Shown: positions 1 through 9,107, counted from the first letter of the stretch. The stretch: DNA of 64,000 nt from Nostoc sp. 'Peltigera membranacea cyanobiont' 210A (GCF_002246015.1 NZ_NOLJ01000012.1:185525-249524), one strand, 5' to 3'. The notes: generated by a model from the sequence alone, not told the origin. Numbers and translations are program-made.

Positions 1-81
1 TATAGACTAGCTAGTTAGCTAACCTTGCGCTTAGATATTATGAGCTAGTCACAGCAAAGCTTTGATAGTTTTTGGAGATGT

Positions 82-432
82 CTAATAAGCAAGTACTATA
101 TAGATATTAAGCAAATTCATCCAAGAAATTGTAGAGTATTGGATTTTATCTATATCGCCATCTTTGCCCTCATCTTTAATCACTGGGATAATAGTTATAA
201 CTTTCGATGAGTTATATGTATTATAAATTCTGGCAAATGGATAACTTCTGGTTCTCTTAGGTGATACCCATTTTGAATAAGCAATTTCAGTTATAGGTGA
301 CTTTATTAATCCATAACTCTTTTCTTTATTGACATCAAATACATCTAAACTAATCCTACTTAAATTCTCATCTAAGTGAGTTTTGTAGGTTACACCCTTG
401 ATAAATCCTGTAAAATGCAGAATTTCTGCCAT
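82..432 (-). CDS. Hypothetical protein, probably truncated
   Basis: This is a 116-residue reading frame starting ATG at 432. I cannot assign a function. The last third (VITIIPVIKDEG, then a run ending LLNIYIVLAY) looks like the beginning of a longer globular domain, because the protein stops abruptly in a hydrophobic strand-like segment. This suggests an N-terminal remnant of a longer cyanobacterial protein of unknown function. There is no signal peptide and no membrane segment. It stands alone, divergent from the hli gene. A genuine short protein remains possible. Confidence 0.45.
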   Translation of the reverse strand: MAEILHFTGFIKGVTYKTHLDENLSRISLDVFDVNKEKSYGLIKSPITEIAYSKWVSPKRTRSYPFARIYNTYNSSKVITIIPVIKDEGKDGDIDKIQYSTISWMNLLNIYIVLAY

Positions 433-606
433 TTATTCAAACTTTTCTTAATATTTGTCTTTGCCAGAGTTTAGCTCAACTTTGGCTATTAAAGCATAAA
501 AATAACTAAGCAAGAGTTAAATAAACCTACCATCATAAAACTACGTACCCGTAATATATCTTTTTGAATTTTATATCGAGCTTATGTTGCATTTTCGTAA
601 AAACCT

Positions 607-622
607 GTTACATTACTTTACA
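607..622 (+). promoter_or_regulatory. HLR1 element (RpaB-binding site)
   Basis: The sequence GTTACATTACTTTACA matches the HLR1 consensus of two (G/T)TTACA half-sites separated by four bases with an AT-rich start. HLR1 is the binding site of the response regulator RpaB, which controls high-light genes, including hli genes, in cyanobacteria. It lies 44 bases upstream of the hli start codon, close to the expected promoter. Occupancy by RpaB is inferred. Confidence 0.7.
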
Positions 623-665
623 GGCAGTAATAACTGTTAGAACATAAAAGCTTGGAGTATTATTT

Positions 666-845
666 ATGGCAGACGTTAAGAAGACTACGCCTTCGGTTCC
701 AGAAGATCCTAATGCTTTGCGCTGGGGCTTCACTCCTCAGAGCGAAAACTGGAACGGTCGTTTTGCAATGATTGGTTTTTTATCTGCTGTTGCACTTGAA
801 GTGTTTTCTGGTCAAGGGATTTTACACTTCTGGGGCATCCTTTAA
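666..845 (+). CDS. hli: High-light-inducible protein (HLIP/SCP, one-helix CAB-like)
   Basis: This 59-residue protein has the chlorophyll a/b-binding signature: [11 protein letters not shown] at residues 28-38, in which the Asn and Arg of NGR are chlorophyll-ligand-type residues, inside a single predicted transmembrane helix (about 30-50). A short N-terminal region holds the RWGFTP stretch common in HLIPs. HLIPs sit in the thylakoid membrane, bind chlorophyll and carotenoid, and protect photosystem assembly under excess light. The start ATG follows a GGAG about 8 bases upstream. An HLR1 site precedes the gene and a hairpin terminator follows it, so it is probably monocistronic and light-regulated. 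Confidence 0.92.
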   Translation: MADVKKTTPSVPEDPNALRWGFTPQSENWNGRFAMIGFLSAVALEVFSGQGILHFWGIL

Positions 846-881
846 ATTTAAACGTTTTTACTTTCATTAGATGATCAGGCA

Positions 882-909
882 AGGCAGCGATTCGTAAAAT
901 CGTCTGCCT
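882..909. terminator. Hairpin terminator between convergent genes
   Basis: Arms AGGCAGCGATT and AATCGTCTGCCT pair with one bulged base around a short loop, and are followed on the plus strand by a T-rich tract. The hairpin sits between the 3' ends of hli and the convergent gene ending at 931 and could serve hli or both. Confidence 0.55.
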
Positions 910-930
910 TTCCTTTAGCTAAGAATTCTG

Positions 931-2022
931 TTACCGTGATGAGCGAAATATTACACGACCTGGAGATTCTTCTTGATTAATTCGCGCATAGACTCGAAGA
1001 CAAGTTAAGACTTCGCCAGGAATACCACCACAATCTAGTTGTAAGTCATCCTTGGATAAAGCACAGATATCTGCATAAAGTCCCGATAATTGGCGGATTC
1101 GCACTTCATTACCTGCATTGATCGCTTCATCAGCGAATTTCTTCAGGATGCGCCGTGATTCATGTTGTAGCTTTCCCCACCAAGAATAGCGTTCAGCCGG
1201 TGGTACAAATACTAGGGAATGTATCGCTTCGTCCATGTCAATCCAAGCACGGAGAATTGACAGGGGATCAGTATTTTTGTCAGCTTTTTGGGTGCGTTGG
1301 AAGCGATCGCTTAAAGCATCAATATATTGATCGCGCTGTTCTGCTTTGGAGTGTAAGGAGACGACATCGAAGCTAAAAACACTCTTTAAAGCGTGATGTA
1401 AATCTGGGTCTATTTCGATAAAATTCATATATAAAAATAGGAATGCTGCTGGTAAATCGGATGCATTCCCTTGGATAATTTGAGAATTTGAAAGTGCTTG
1501 TTGATACAAGTTCAATCCCTGAGTTTGAACAGTACCACTAAGTCCGGGGTAAATAATTTCATCGCGGATAAAGGGAAGCTGAAAGAGATTAGAATTATCT
1601 GCGATCGCACCAACTTCTTGAGCTAAATCCAAGGTGCGCTGTTGCCAAGATGCAGCTAAATCCTCTGGGACTCGCAACAGTTTGCGTTGAATCTCATTCC
1701 ACAAATCTGAGTCTGTTTGGCTTTGCAGTTGGGAATTACCCAAATAATAGCTAAGTTCTGAGTCAGAATTAAAAGCTTCTCGAAGGTGATTTAGTTTTAA
1801 CTCATCTTGTATATCTTCCCAACCAGTATTTTGCTGTGGCGGTTCAGGTTGTAAGAGGTTACGAAGTTCTTGCAGCACCTCATCACATATTTTAGATCCT
1901 GGATCTAGTGGTAATTCTGTGCGAGCCTGATTCAGAGTAGCCTCTAGTCCATATAGACTAAACCGCAGTAACCGGGCTAACTCTGAGTTTTTTATCTCTA
2001 ATAATTGACGCAAGTCCTGCAT
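931..2022 (-). CDS. Hypothetical protein, third gene of the Hsp70/dynamin module (SrfA position)
   Basis: This 363-residue soluble protein has no signal peptide or membrane helix and is rich in Leu, Gln and Glu, suggesting an all-helical fold. The ATG at 2022 is preferred over an upstream TTG at 2037 because a perfect GGAGGTGAT ribosome site lies just before it. It is the last gene of the minus-strand series GTPase - DUF2887 - Hsp70-like, 157 bases after the Hsp70-like gene. In srfABC operons the third partner, SrfA, is a poorly conserved protein of a few hundred residues, so this may be its functional equivalent. That is inferred from position only. Confidence 0.75.
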   Translation of the reverse strand: MQDLRQLLEIKNSELARLLRFSLYGLEATLNQARTELPLDPGSKICDEVLQELRNLLQPEPPQQNTGWEDIQDELKLNHLREAFNSDSELSYYLGNSQLQSQTDSDLWNEIQRKLLRVPEDLAASWQQRTLDLAQEVGAIADNSNLFQLPFIRDEIIYPGLSGTVQTQGLNLYQQALSNSQIIQGNASDLPAAFLFLYMNFIEIDPDLHHALKSVFSFDVVSLHSKAEQRDQYIDALSDRFQRTQKADKNTDPLSILRAWIDMDEAIHSLVFVPPAERYSWWGKLQHESRRILKKFADEAINAGNEVRIRQLSGLYADICALSKDDLQLDCGGIPGEVLTCLRVYARINQEESPGRVIFRSSR

Positions 2023-2026
2023 AAAT

Positions 2027-2035
2027 ATCACCTCC
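2027..2035 (-). promoter_or_regulatory. Strong Shine-Dalgarno deciding the start at 2022
   Basis: GGAGGTGAT on the minus strand, with its GGAGG core 8 bases before the ATG, is an almost complete anti-SD match. It places the start at residue 6 of the longer TTG-initiated frame. Confidence 0.75.
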
Positions 2036-2037
2036 AA

Positions 2038-2170
2038 ATATACTTGGCAAACCTCTGCGCCCCTACCCTACGGGAAGGCGAAGCGCCTATGCGTTTACTC
2101 CGCGCCCCTTTGCGTTTAAAAATATTAATTTTTTTCAACGCAGAGGAACGCAAAGGTTAGCGCAGAGTAA
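2038..2170. repeat. Dispersed repeat block with CGCAGAGG / CCTCTGCG arms
   Basis: The spacer between the third module gene and the Hsp70-like gene contains CCTCTGCG-type and CGCAGAGG-type segments in opposite orientation around a T-rich centre, plus a CCCTACGGGAAGGCGAAGCGCCTATG segment that recurs in variant form near 12950. A related GCGCAAAGG/CGCAGAGG block lies at 49040-49085. These are small dispersed repeats of a kind common in Nostoc genomes. The block could fold into a large imperfect hairpin in the mRNA. Confidence 0.55.
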
Positions 2171-2179
2171 CACAGAGGT

Positions 2180-5155
2180 TTAATGTATGCCGCAAAAGGG
2201 ATCGCGTTCTTTATCAACTTCATTAGGTTGCAATTCTAATTCAGCACGATAAACACATCCTTCTTCTTTCAAGCATTCCTGATTTTGTGATGTCCAGTAA
2301 GGTACTTCACCAGCGTGCATCCTTAGAATACCTCGATCGTCGAGAGTTACACGATATTGGCAAGGGTAATCTGTGGTTATATCTGGTTTACTGAGTGCGC
2401 CAATTCGTATCCATTTTTTACTGTTGGTTTCGGCATCTGTTTGATAAACATAGAAGGTATGCTGTCCAGTTTGTGGGAATGGAGGTAAGGGATTACTAAT
2501 TAACCCAATTCCCGGTTGCGTCACTCCATCGCGCAAATAATGAAATTTGTGAAACGTTTTACTACCATCATTTCCGACTTCAAATACAAGATGATAGGCA
2601 TCTGGTTGATCGACAGTTGCTGACTCAATCACATTGACGGCAATATCACCATCATTCAAGTCTTTATTGAAGCGTTCTACAGCAATATTCCAATTCAATT
2701 TACCATCAGCAAATAGCGCTGAAGTTTCTGAAACTACCGATTCTAAATCAATTCCAGAAATGTCAATCAAATAATGGGGATTTCCCTGACAAAGCAATAC
2801 GTTAAATTCGAGGGTTTGGTCAATCTCAAACTGGACTTTGATTTTTTTCAGAAACTCTGCTTCTGGCATTTCCAGTTGATTCATGAGGTTTTTGCCGTCA
2901 AAGCTTCCCCATAGTCGTAAATCTCCCTCTTCGTAATCTTGACGGTAGATAATATTAGTTAATTGTATGCCTTGCCAATGAGTACGAACTTTGGCGACAC
3001 TTTCCCAAGGTGCGAGTTGATAGAGTTCTTGTCCAGCTTTGAATATAGTTAGTAAATCATTGCTTTGGGTTTTGCGTTTGAAGTTGCAGGGCAAATAATA
3101 AAATAGGTTTTTAACATCAATTTCTAGTTGGTTGGCTCCCTTACGCAACAAGCTTTTAGACTCTTCTGGATCGAATCTCAATCTTCGCAATTTCTCGGCA
3201 TAACAAGCACCGGCGGAGGTGGCTAGCTTGGTAAATTCCAATACAAAGGTAATCCGTTCTGGATTCCAGACAAAATATGGAGACTTACTAAATTCTTGGT
3301 AGATTTGGCGCTGCACTATGTCTAAATTACAAGTTTTTCCAGACAAAATTAACCAATCAACTTTTTGGGAATTCCAAGAATCTTTGCTAATATCATCGGG
3401 ACGCAAACGACTTTCCATTAATCCTTTGGCAATTCCGATCGCTTCTTTAATTCCAGATGCGGCGGCTCGTTCAAATTGCTGGTTATCTAGGGTGACGCAG
3501 ATATTATTTGGATCTTTGACTTGCAATTTAACGGCGCTTTGGGTGAGCAATTCGGAAATTTGCTGCTCAGAAAGTGTGAAGGTTAATAGAGAATTCTCTG
3601 CTGGTGGCTTTTGCCCAAGTTTAAGTTTAGCTGCTTCTGCATGATCCCAGAGGATATAAAAGGATTGCAGACGTTGAGGTGCTTGTTGCCAACGGGTGGG
3701 CAATACTTTCTCGGCAGTGTCAAGAGCATCTTTGTAAGAAATATCGCCTTCAGGATTCTCTCTATCTAGACATTTTAAAAGACTGCCAGTTTTGAATTTG
3801 CCTTGTTCTAAGAAGCGCTCGTTTAACTCAGAGTTAATTAAGTCTTCTAACTTTTCGTTTTCTATGTCACCTGTTGAGACTGCTGTCAATAAAAAGTCTG
3901 CGATCGCAACTTTTAATAATCTAAAAATTCGCAGTGTAATTAACTCACCGCCTAGCTGTAAATGACCAGATGAACCTAATAGTTTGGGAGTAAGTTTATA
4001 ATAACGTCCTCCTAAACCACGATCTTCATAATCAGCAAAAGCTGGGGTTTTATCTTCTAAAGTCAGTTCAATTAAAGCTAAATCTGTAGTTCCCCCGCCG
4101 ATATCCAAGACGAGAACATTTTGTGACCATTTGTTTCCGACTTGGCGACAACGGGTTTTGAATGACTCGATCCCAATGTTGAGATTACCACCAAATTCTC
4201 GCCATAAAAAGAATATCGCCACAGAAACGGCTTCATCATAAGCAGTTTGCACATCATCGATTCCCAACTGCTCAACCAGTTCTCTAACTTCTTTACGAAC
4301 AACTGGTGGTGCGACAGTGGGATAAGTGACAACTGCTGTTAAAAAGTCTCCCTCAGAAAATCTGCGTCGTGCGTGTTGGCGATAGTCTTCAGTTAACTCG
4401 ATTAAATGCGCCCAAGCAGATTGGATTAGTTGGTTAGCGGTAATTGTTTCTTCTTCGCCATCCAAAATAACTGAAAACGATCGCTCCTGACCAAAATAGC
4501 GTTTGGGTGAATGGTGAAATCTGCTGATAATTTCCTTTAAAGAACCGCTTGTACCTTGAGCGATCGCTTTTTTTCGGTTATCTCTAGCTTCCCTACCCAT
4601 CCGCAGTTTTAAATCCCCTAAGTGTGAAATTTCGGACTCGCTGGGAATTTCCGTATCGCGGCGATCGATATCCAGCACAACTGGGATCAGATTTTGCGAC
4701 TCTAGGGTAGGGACGCGAAACACCTCATGATAGATTTGGTAAAGTTTTTTGCTGACAGCCCGGCGGAATCTCTCGCTGTTTCCTAAAGAAAGTTCAATTT
4801 GGCGAATTGCTTCCAAAAATCGCTCTTTATTATCACTTTCAAAAACTTCACTCAATCGGCTGGGTTCTATCTCCAAATTTTTGCTAATTTCTGTGATAAA
4901 CTTTGCCCAATCATCAGCGCTGACATCCGGTAAAGCCACTGAGGCGGGAGAACTCAGCCATTGCGATAAGCGATCGCGCAACCGCATTTCTTGTTCTTTG
5001 GGTAAAATTTCTGCGATCGGTACTTCAATTGGATCGAAAAGTGTGACTGTCGAATTCGACGTACCAAAATCTAAAGCAAACCATCCTGGAAATCTTTTTT
5101 GTTGTTTCTCGCTTGGTTCGCGATCGGTATAGTTGTTCAATTTAAAAGGGTTCAT
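2180..5155 (-). CDS. Hsp70/actin-fold ATPase, SrfB-like
   Basis: This 991-residue protein has an Hsp70-class nucleotide-binding core: phosphate-1 loop LDFGTSNST at residues 28-36, phosphate-2 loop LVLDIGGGTTDLALIEL near 346-362, and an adenosine-type LSGKTCNL near 603. Large insertions and a C-terminal beta-rich region replace the DnaK substrate domain. Size, fold and linkage to a GTPase of about 850 residues match the SrfB family (Virulence factor SrfB, actin-like clan) rather than DnaK (about 640 residues). Its molecular role is unknown; a chaperone-like or assembly ATPase is inferred. It lies in a minus-strand run with the GTPase and the 363-residue protein. Confidence 0.8.
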   Translation of the reverse strand: MNPFKLNNYTDREPSEKQQKRFPGWFALDFGTSNSTVTLFDPIEVPIAEILPKEQEMRLRDRLSQWLSSPASVALPDVSADDWAKFITEISKNLEIEPSRLSEVFESDNKERFLEAIRQIELSLGNSERFRRAVSKKLYQIYHEVFRVPTLESQNLIPVVLDIDRRDTEIPSESEISHLGDLKLRMGREARDNRKKAIAQGTSGSLKEIISRFHHSPKRYFGQERSFSVILDGEEETITANQLIQSAWAHLIELTEDYRQHARRRFSEGDFLTAVVTYPTVAPPVVRKEVRELVEQLGIDDVQTAYDEAVSVAIFFLWREFGGNLNIGIESFKTRCRQVGNKWSQNVLVLDIGGGTTDLALIELTLEDKTPAFADYEDRGLGGRYYKLTPKLLGSSGHLQLGGELITLRIFRLLKVAIADFLLTAVSTGDIENEKLEDLINSELNERFLEQGKFKTGSLLKCLDRENPEGDISYKDALDTAEKVLPTRWQQAPQRLQSFYILWDHAEAAKLKLGQKPPAENSLLTFTLSEQQISELLTQSAVKLQVKDPNNICVTLDNQQFERAAASGIKEAIGIAKGLMESRLRPDDISKDSWNSQKVDWLILSGKTCNLDIVQRQIYQEFSKSPYFVWNPERITFVLEFTKLATSAGACYAEKLRRLRFDPEESKSLLRKGANQLEIDVKNLFYYLPCNFKRKTQSNDLLTIFKAGQELYQLAPWESVAKVRTHWQGIQLTNIIYRQDYEEGDLRLWGSFDGKNLMNQLEMPEAEFLKKIKVQFEIDQTLEFNVLLCQGNPHYLIDISGIDLESVVSETSALFADGKLNWNIAVERFNKDLNDGDIAVNVIESATVDQPDAYHLVFEVGNDGSKTFHKFHYLRDGVTQPGIGLISNPLPPFPQTGQHTFYVYQTDAETNSKKWIRIGALSKPDITTDYPCQYRVTLDDRGILRMHAGEVPYWTSQNQECLKEEGCVYRAELELQPNEVDKERDPFCGIH

Positions 5156-5200
5156 TATAGTATCAAATGATTCTGTTGAGCGATCGCTTTTTTATCTAGG

Positions 5201-5240
5201 GCGATGCCTACGCTTTTTCATATAAAAGCGTAGGCATCGC
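5201..5240. repeat. Perfect 17-bp palindromic repeat
   Basis: Arms 5201-5217 and 5224-5240 (GCGATGCCTACGCTTTT and its exact complement) enclose a six-base loop. It lies just upstream of the Hsp70-like gene, after the small DUF2887 fragment. The arm core GCGTAGGCAT also occurs near 13866, so this is a dispersed palindromic repeat that could form a strong mRNA hairpin within the module. Confidence 0.8.
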
Positions 5241-5260
5241 TATGAAAATGCCACCAGTTA

Positions 5261-5584
5261 CTAAGTTGATGTTGAAGATTCTTGCTCACTTGCAAGTCTT
5301 ATTTCTTCGACTTGTTCGATAGTTAAATTAAGTATCCTCGCAACCTCTTCTATCGAAATACCATAAGCTAAACACCGAGGTATAAGTTCACGTTTTACTT
5401 CTTCTCGTCCTTGTTGTAGTCCTTTTTCTCGTATTTCTTCTAGTGCTTGTTTTATTCCTTCTTGTCGCCCTTCTTCTTTAGCTTCTCGATAAACCCTAGT
5501 TTCTTGTAACGTAATTTCAAACATAGCCTTTACCTCTTCACGACTTAAGTTGGTAAATTTATAACCAGTAATTGTTGTGATTAC
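5261..5584 (-). pseudogene. Partial tandem duplicate of the DUF2887 C-terminus
   Basis: The 87-residue frame from the ATG at 5524 repeats the C-terminal third of the neighbouring DUF2887 protein (ETRVYREAKEEG, then a charged helix and IEEVARILNLTIEQV). Reading the same frame upstream to 5584 adds VITTITGYKFTNLSREEVKA, which matches the upstream gene as well. So the homology starts before the ATG and runs out of frame into the end of the intact copy. This is a partial tandem duplication without the N-terminal nuclease domain. It might still be translated as a short coiled-coil protein. Confidence 0.7.
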
Positions 5585-6405
5585 TCAGCTGCAAGTCTTA
5601 CTTGTTCGATGGTTAAATTAAGTGATTGGGCAACCTCTTCCATCGACATACCAAGAGCTAAGAACTGAGGGACAACTTCAAGTTTTGCTTGTTCTCGCCC
5701 TATTTTCACTCCTTGTTCTCGCCCTATTTCTACTCCTTGTTGTAGTCCTTCTTGTTTAGCTTCTTGATAAACCCTAGTTTCTTCTAACTTAACTCCTAAC
5801 ATAGCCTCTACCTCTTCACGACTTAAGTTTGCGAATTTATAAACTGCAATTGTTGTGATTACATCTATTATCTCCTCCTTAGCCAAGACAGTTATCTGTT
5901 CTTGTTGCACTCGCTCAATTAAACGTTTCGCTTCCTGAACCATTTGAGTCTCTGAGGCAATAGTCAACTGCATCAAACTGATACCTACTTTTTGCTCATC
6001 AGGACTACCTAACTCATCTAAATAAATCCGTTTTACTTGAGAACTGTTCAGTAATGATCTGTGAATAGTGGTTTTTTCTGGTTCCAAGCTGCGAGATTGT
6101 AAAATAATTACCCCATACCAGTCATCGTAAAGCGACGGGTTGCGATACATATACAGCATGGATTCTGAGAAAAAGCGATGGTATAGTAACTCATCCTTTT
6201 GGAATTGTACCTCAGCAAAAAAGATCGTTTGAGATGTTGCATCAGGTGGAGGTAAAAATACCCCATCAATCCGAAATGTTGGTTCTTTAACTTCTACTGA
6301 TTCAAAGCGATAGCTAGCAGCTTCTGCTGGTGGTTGTTCTACTAACTCGAAAAACAATCCTGGGACACGCTTGAAAATTGTATAAAAAATCGCATCACGT
6401 CTCAC
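5581..6405 (-). CDS. DUF2887 / Rpn-family nuclease-like protein
   Basis: This 274-residue protein starts with the family signature (FYTIFKRVPGLFFEL near residue 6, then FRIDGVFLPP and FFAEVQFQKDE, which carry the D...ExQ residues of a PD-(D/E)XK-like core). The C-terminal part is a charged helix with EGLQQGVEIGREQG repeats, then a helix-turn EEVAQSLNLTIEQV. Such proteins are annotated as Rpn-family recombination-promoting nucleases or putative transposases; activity of this clade is unproven. The start is GTG after GAGGA. The gene lies between the GTPase and Hsp70-like genes, on the same strand, as if inserted. Confidence 0.85.
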   Translation of the reverse strand: MRRDAIFYTIFKRVPGLFFELVEQPPAEAASYRFESVEVKEPTFRIDGVFLPPPDATSQTIFFAEVQFQKDELLYHRFFSESMLYMYRNPSLYDDWYGVIILQSRSLEPEKTTIHRSLLNSSQVKRIYLDELGSPDEQKVGISLMQLTIASETQMVQEAKRLIERVQQEQITVLAKEEIIDVITTIAVYKFANLSREEVEAMLGVKLEETRVYQEAKQEGLQQGVEIGREQGVKIGREQAKLEVVPQFLALGMSMEEVAQSLNLTIEQVRLAAE

Positions 6406-6436
6406 AAATATATCCTCATATCTCTACGCGATCGCG

Positions 6437-9004
6437 TCATCTCAAATCCAAATCGTCTGAGGGAGAAACAGCCGCCATTTCAGAAATAATCTGCAACCAA
6501 GTAGGAATTTGAATCTCAGATGGCAATTCCCCAGCCGCCAAATATCTTAGTAAACTTTCTTTTTTGGAAAGGTTTTGCAGACTAGGAATAATTTGATCCA
6601 AAATACCTTCTAGTTCGGAATTAATTTGCTGATTAACTTCGCTAACATACTGCACAAGATGGAGGCTGGCGCTAGCAGTAATTTCATCTCGCAGTCGCAG
6701 TACTAAAAGTTGGTGATTGCTCGATCTGGGTAGGCCTTGGCTTTTCTCTGGTGCCCAATCAAAGATTTGACCAACGTTGTGTTTATCGTCTTGACGTGCT
6801 AAAGGAAAGATAATTTCAGGTGCAACAGTTTTATCTTTGCTAGTAATTTCCGAGATGATTGCCTCTTTCCATTCGTTAGGGTCGCATCCTAGTAATAATT
6901 TATAAAAGAGATCGGCATCTTCAAAACCAAATTTTTCTTCGATTTCTTGTTCCATTTCTGGATGGAAAAATGCCTGCAATTGTTCGCGTTCTGAGGCTAC
7001 ATGAATTGATAATTGGTTCAACAAATCTACCACGGCTTGCTGGATGCGATCGCGGGCAAAATCTTCTACTTCTTTAACGGTTTTCTCAAATACTGGATAA
7101 AAATCATCGCTCTTAGTTGGAAGGGAAGTATTTACACGGTTTCCCCGATCGAATAATTTCCCAGCTGCACCCTTAGATTCTGCCAGAACGATCGCTCCAT
7201 TATTGGCTTTGTTGAAGAGTAAAGTCCACTGGTTCCAATTAAGAATTCTAAAGGTGAGTTCATCTTTTACTACATCGCTGACAACAACACCGCGTCGATC
7301 TTTAAGTGGTTCTTTCCCAATATCTTTTTGAAAATTTCTGTAAATTTTATCTAAGCTTTCGACCACAAAACGCAATTCTATAAAAGCCGGACTATCGCCT
7401 GTGGGGATGCCTTGCTCGTGAATTTCATCTATGATGTCTTTCAAGTGATCTTGTTGCTGACTCACCACATCAGCAGCTCTTTTAGTATCTTCATGCAGTT
7501 GCTTCAGACCATGAGTAGCTACGTGGGTTTCAATCAATTCCCGCAGCTTACTAAGTCCGCCATCTTGACTAAAGTAACCTAGCTGTCTGCCTAAATAGCT
7601 ACGGGTATTAGATTCTATCAGCCGTTCACTTAATAGCTCCCATTTCTGTTGTAGCCGTTTAGACCTGTCTAGGTAATCAGGATAGTCTAGGTTAGCTAAA
7701 AACTCTGGTGAGCCTGCTTTGACTTTACTAGAACGTTTTGCTAATTCAGCCAATCCCAACAGTGGCGACAGTAAAACGATGCGGTCTTTTTGGGTTGTAA
7801 ATGCTGCTGCACCGTCAATGGTAGTTTGCAGAACTTTGAGTTTTTGGAGAACCGTTTCCTCTTCTAAATGGTTATCTTCAATCAGATGGTCAAGTTCTCT
7901 TTCGCCACCCTCGCTGTCTAGAGGTAGTTGATCGAAGCGACCCACACCGACGAGAATTAAATCTTTCAGGTCTTGTCCCGGTCGCTGCTGCTGCATCATG
8001 GTGAAGATTTTATTGGCGCGATCGCTTCCAGGAGATTTACCATTTAGCAATACCAAAATTGTCTGTACTTCTGCCAATTCCCGCAATGACAAGAAGGTAT
8101 CCCTAGCCCCCGAATTAGCAGCCCCCAATCCCGGAAAGTCGATGAGAATAAATTTAGCTGCGTCTGCAAAATCCCAAATTTCCCGTGAGATTTTCACATC
8201 GATATCTACGCGGCGGATTAGTGGAAAGCTATTTTGCAATAACTTTGTTGGTAGCCTCTGGGGTGGACTCGGTAATCTGATGTGCGCTGGGGGTAGATCC
8301 TCAAATTTCAGAGTTTGGATTGCCATTGGCTGCTCGACTAGCTGTAGCCCCTCGCGGGCGGTGATAGCATCAATTTGGTAGTGCCCACCACACATAACTT
8401 CCCCATAAGCTTGATAAGCCCGCAGGAATAATACTAACTCCCGGAGTAAATAACGCAGTTCTAAATTGTTACTGCTATTCCATGCTTCTTCACACCAGCC
8501 AATAATATCTGTGCCAGAGTTGAGTTTCGATACTGGTATTGGAGGAAGCCCTGCTGCTGTTGTTCGTTTATTGGCTTCCCCTAGCATGAAGCGTAGACAC
8601 TCATGTACTCCTTCATGCGAAAGATATTCTACCGTAAAATTACTTAATTGCGTCGTTGCAAAATCGTCTTGCGGGATAATATGTATGGCGGTAACATTAC
8701 CTGTAGTGGGGTTTTCACTGACTGGCAAAGCATCTGCATATCCAATTAGACTGCCTAAAAGTAAGGTTTTTCCACTACTAAATTCCCCCATTACACCAAT
8801 TTTGACAGGCGAAGTTGCCAGGTCTACAGTTTTCTGGGCAGCTGAACGCAAACGAAGAAGACAGTCATCAAGACTAGCTGGAACCCAATCTTCTTGTTTA
8901 GAAGGGTACTGGGGCACAGAATCTATCTTTCGGAGGATGAATTCGCCGTACTCCTTAAAACGGCCCAGTTTATCTGGTTCCATAAAGTAGTTTCCGCCTA
9001 ACAT
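6437..9004 (-). CDS. Dynamin-like GTPase, SrfC-like
   Basis: This 855-residue P-loop protein has G1 GEFSSGKT at residues 73-80, a G2-like NPTTGNVT at 98-105, G3 DFPGLG near 288, and a degenerate G4, GVGRFDQLP, near 352. Long helical regions follow. The layout of a large GTPase domain plus helical C-terminus, and the adjacent Hsp70-like gene, fit SrfC (Putative bacterial virulence factor family) and more broadly bacterial dynamin-like proteins. It is first in the module. The start may be ATG 9004 or ATG 8983 (MEPDKLGRF), which has AGGCGG about 14 bases upstream. No membrane helix is evident. Confidence 0.8.
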   Translation of the reverse strand: MLGGNYFMEPDKLGRFKEYGEFILRKIDSVPQYPSKQEDWVPASLDDCLLRLRSAAQKTVDLATSPVKIGVMGEFSSGKTLLLGSLIGYADALPVSENPTTGNVTAIHIIPQDDFATTQLSNFTVEYLSHEGVHECLRFMLGEANKRTTAAGLPPIPVSKLNSGTDIIGWCEEAWNSSNNLELRYLLRELVLFLRAYQAYGEVMCGGHYQIDAITAREGLQLVEQPMAIQTLKFEDLPPAHIRLPSPPQRLPTKLLQNSFPLIRRVDIDVKISREIWDFADAAKFILIDFPGLGAANSGARDTFLSLRELAEVQTILVLLNGKSPGSDRANKIFTMMQQQRPGQDLKDLILVGVGRFDQLPLDSEGGERELDHLIEDNHLEEETVLQKLKVLQTTIDGAAAFTTQKDRIVLLSPLLGLAELAKRSSKVKAGSPEFLANLDYPDYLDRSKRLQQKWELLSERLIESNTRSYLGRQLGYFSQDGGLSKLRELIETHVATHGLKQLHEDTKRAADVVSQQQDHLKDIIDEIHEQGIPTGDSPAFIELRFVVESLDKIYRNFQKDIGKEPLKDRRGVVVSDVVKDELTFRILNWNQWTLLFNKANNGAIVLAESKGAAGKLFDRGNRVNTSLPTKSDDFYPVFEKTVKEVEDFARDRIQQAVVDLLNQLSIHVASEREQLQAFFHPEMEQEIEEKFGFEDADLFYKLLLGCDPNEWKEAIISEITSKDKTVAPEIIFPLARQDDKHNVGQIFDWAPEKSQGLPRSSNHQLLVLRLRDEITASASLHLVQYVSEVNQQINSELEGILDQIIPSLQNLSKKESLLRYLAAGELPSEIQIPTWLQIISEMAAVSPSDDLDLR

Positions 9005-9107
9005 TAATTTCTGTGAGCTTTATAACATATAAAATGCGATTACCAGGCATTGTTACAACCAGTTGATATCACATTTAGCATTTCTCTCATTTGATTTGTG
9101 ATTTTGC

